Assembly (NCBI GenBank): GCA_903928325.1
Contig: CAIYQF010000248.1
Span: forward strand, 1 to 6,288
DNA: 6,288 nucleotides
Origin: an uncultured beta proteobacterium
Lineage (GTDB): Bacteria > Pseudomonadota > Gammaproteobacteria > Burkholderiales > Burkholderiaceae_C
Direction: 5' to 3'
Part shown: positions 6,005-6,288 of the stretch, piece by piece
Numbering within the stretch: position 1 is the stretch's first letter
Layout: every line of letters starts with the position of its first letter
Translations under genes and position numbers: made by a program
Notes under the pieces: generated by a model
Database searches by the model: none
Told to the model about the DNA's origin: nothing
What the model saw: only the letters and a program-made list of their open reading frames with translations

Positions 6005-6027
6005 CGCACAGGCGGTGTCGCATCCGC

Positions 6028-6288
6028 GTGGCACCATCATCACAGCCACCAACCATTTCCCCGGACACATTTTTGAACCCCTTGTTCTGGCCTTTGGCCT
6101 CTTTGTTCAGCGGCGTGGCTATGCTGGTCGTGGGCATCGCCCTGTTGAGCGTGGCGATCAGCTCGCAGGCCAGTACCGCGCAGTTCTCCGGCCTGGTCAC
6201 CGGCATGGTGATGTCGGCTTATTTCGCCGGTTTTGTGTATGGCACCTATGCCTGCCCGCGCCTGATCAAACGGGTTGGCTATATCCGC
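6028..6288 (+). CDS. Major facilitator superfamily transporter, N-terminal part (YcaD-like)
   Basis: This is a partial gene: 87 codons run to the right window edge. A short Ser/Pro-rich cytoplasmic leader (1-15) is followed by a hydrophobic helix about 19-44 (from LFWPLASLF) and a second helix about 55-76. The second helix ends in YGTYACPRLIKRVGY, which corresponds to the MFS loop between helices 2 and 3 (GxxxDRxGR-like, here with Pro-Arg...Lys-Arg). The pattern resembles E. coli YcaD-type permeases. I chose GTG at 6028-6030 because it gives a plausible leader and lies 17 nt after the right arm of an inverted repeat; AGGCGG at 6010-6015 is a weak ribosome binding site. TTG at 6073 is an alternative start. 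It is transcribed divergently from the carnitine operon. Whether it carries carnitine or a related betaine, or is unrelated, cannot be told from this fragment. Confidence 0.75.
   Translation, partial: MAPSSQPPTISPDTFLNPLFWPLASLFSGVAMLVVGIALLSVAISSQASTAQFSGLVTGMVMSAYFAGFVYGTYACPRLIKRVGYIR

Larger units (their letters stand above)
5938..6011. repeat. Perfect 10-bp inverted repeat flanking the inner repeat
   Basis: CTGTGCGCCC at 5938-5947 is the exact reverse complement of GGGCGCACAG at 6002-6011, with 54 bp between the arms. The right arm shares 3 nt (6002-6004) with the inner inverted repeat, so the two structures are partly exclusive. The left arm lies about 40 bp from the cdhC start and the right arm about 16 bp from the proposed transporter start, a layout compatible with a paired operator. 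Confidence 0.4.

Noticed and set aside
5011..6009. Longer form of cdhC starting at 6009
   Set aside because: The extra 37 residues are Arg/Ala/Pro-rich and unlike the BKACE family. The GTG at 5896-5898 has a good AAGGAG site, and the extension would run through the spacer repeats.
5895..6206. Minus-strand open frame of 103 codons covering the divergent spacer
   Set aside because: It overlaps the start of the MFS transporter antisense and has no recognisable motif. The plus-strand transporter reading with two hydrophobic helices is far more convincing.

Overview
The window is a GC-rich (about two thirds G+C by eye), densely coding stretch with many GTG starts and little intergenic space. Codon bias and protein style fit a betaproteobacterium of the Burkholderiales, probably Comamonadaceae-like. 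That assignment is an inference; no rRNA or tRNA marker is present.

Layout: seven genes run leftward on the minus strand from about 5898 to beyond position 1. They are separated by gaps of 7-31 nt or overlap by 4-8 nt, so they look like one operon. In transcription order they are: a beta-keto acid cleavage enzyme (cdhC, 5011-5898), L-carnitine dehydrogenase (cdhA, 4014-4979), a hotdog thioesterase (cdhB, 3524-4021), a zinc-less MDR-type oxidoreductase (2383-3516), a second, paralogous hotdog thioesterase (1790-2365), an acyl-CoA dehydrogenase (578-1759), and the first 193 codons of an ADP-forming-type acyl-CoA synthetase (1-581, cut by the window edge). On the other side of a 129-bp divergent spacer (5899-6027), a major facilitator transporter starts on the plus strand (6028 to the window end, partial).

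How the genes work together: the first three form the cdhCAB core known from Pseudomonas aeruginosa. L-carnitine is oxidised to 3-dehydrocarnitine (CdhA). CdhC cleaves that with acetyl-CoA to acetoacetate and betainyl-CoA, and CdhB hydrolyses betainyl-CoA to glycine betaine. The four downstream genes are not part of that minimal core. An acyl-CoA synthetase, an acyl-CoA dehydrogenase and an extra thioesterase are the kinds of activity needed to activate and desaturate a related betaine (gamma-butyrobetaine or crotonobetaine) and release carnitine. I propose that as a hypothesis; the hydratase it needs is not in view. The points most worth checking are the two diverged thioesterases, the acyl-CoA dehydrogenase with Asp in place of the usual catalytic Glu, and nested inverted repeats in the divergent spacer. 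I see no mobile element, CRISPR array or RNA gene, and no gene-free stretch longer than 300 bases.
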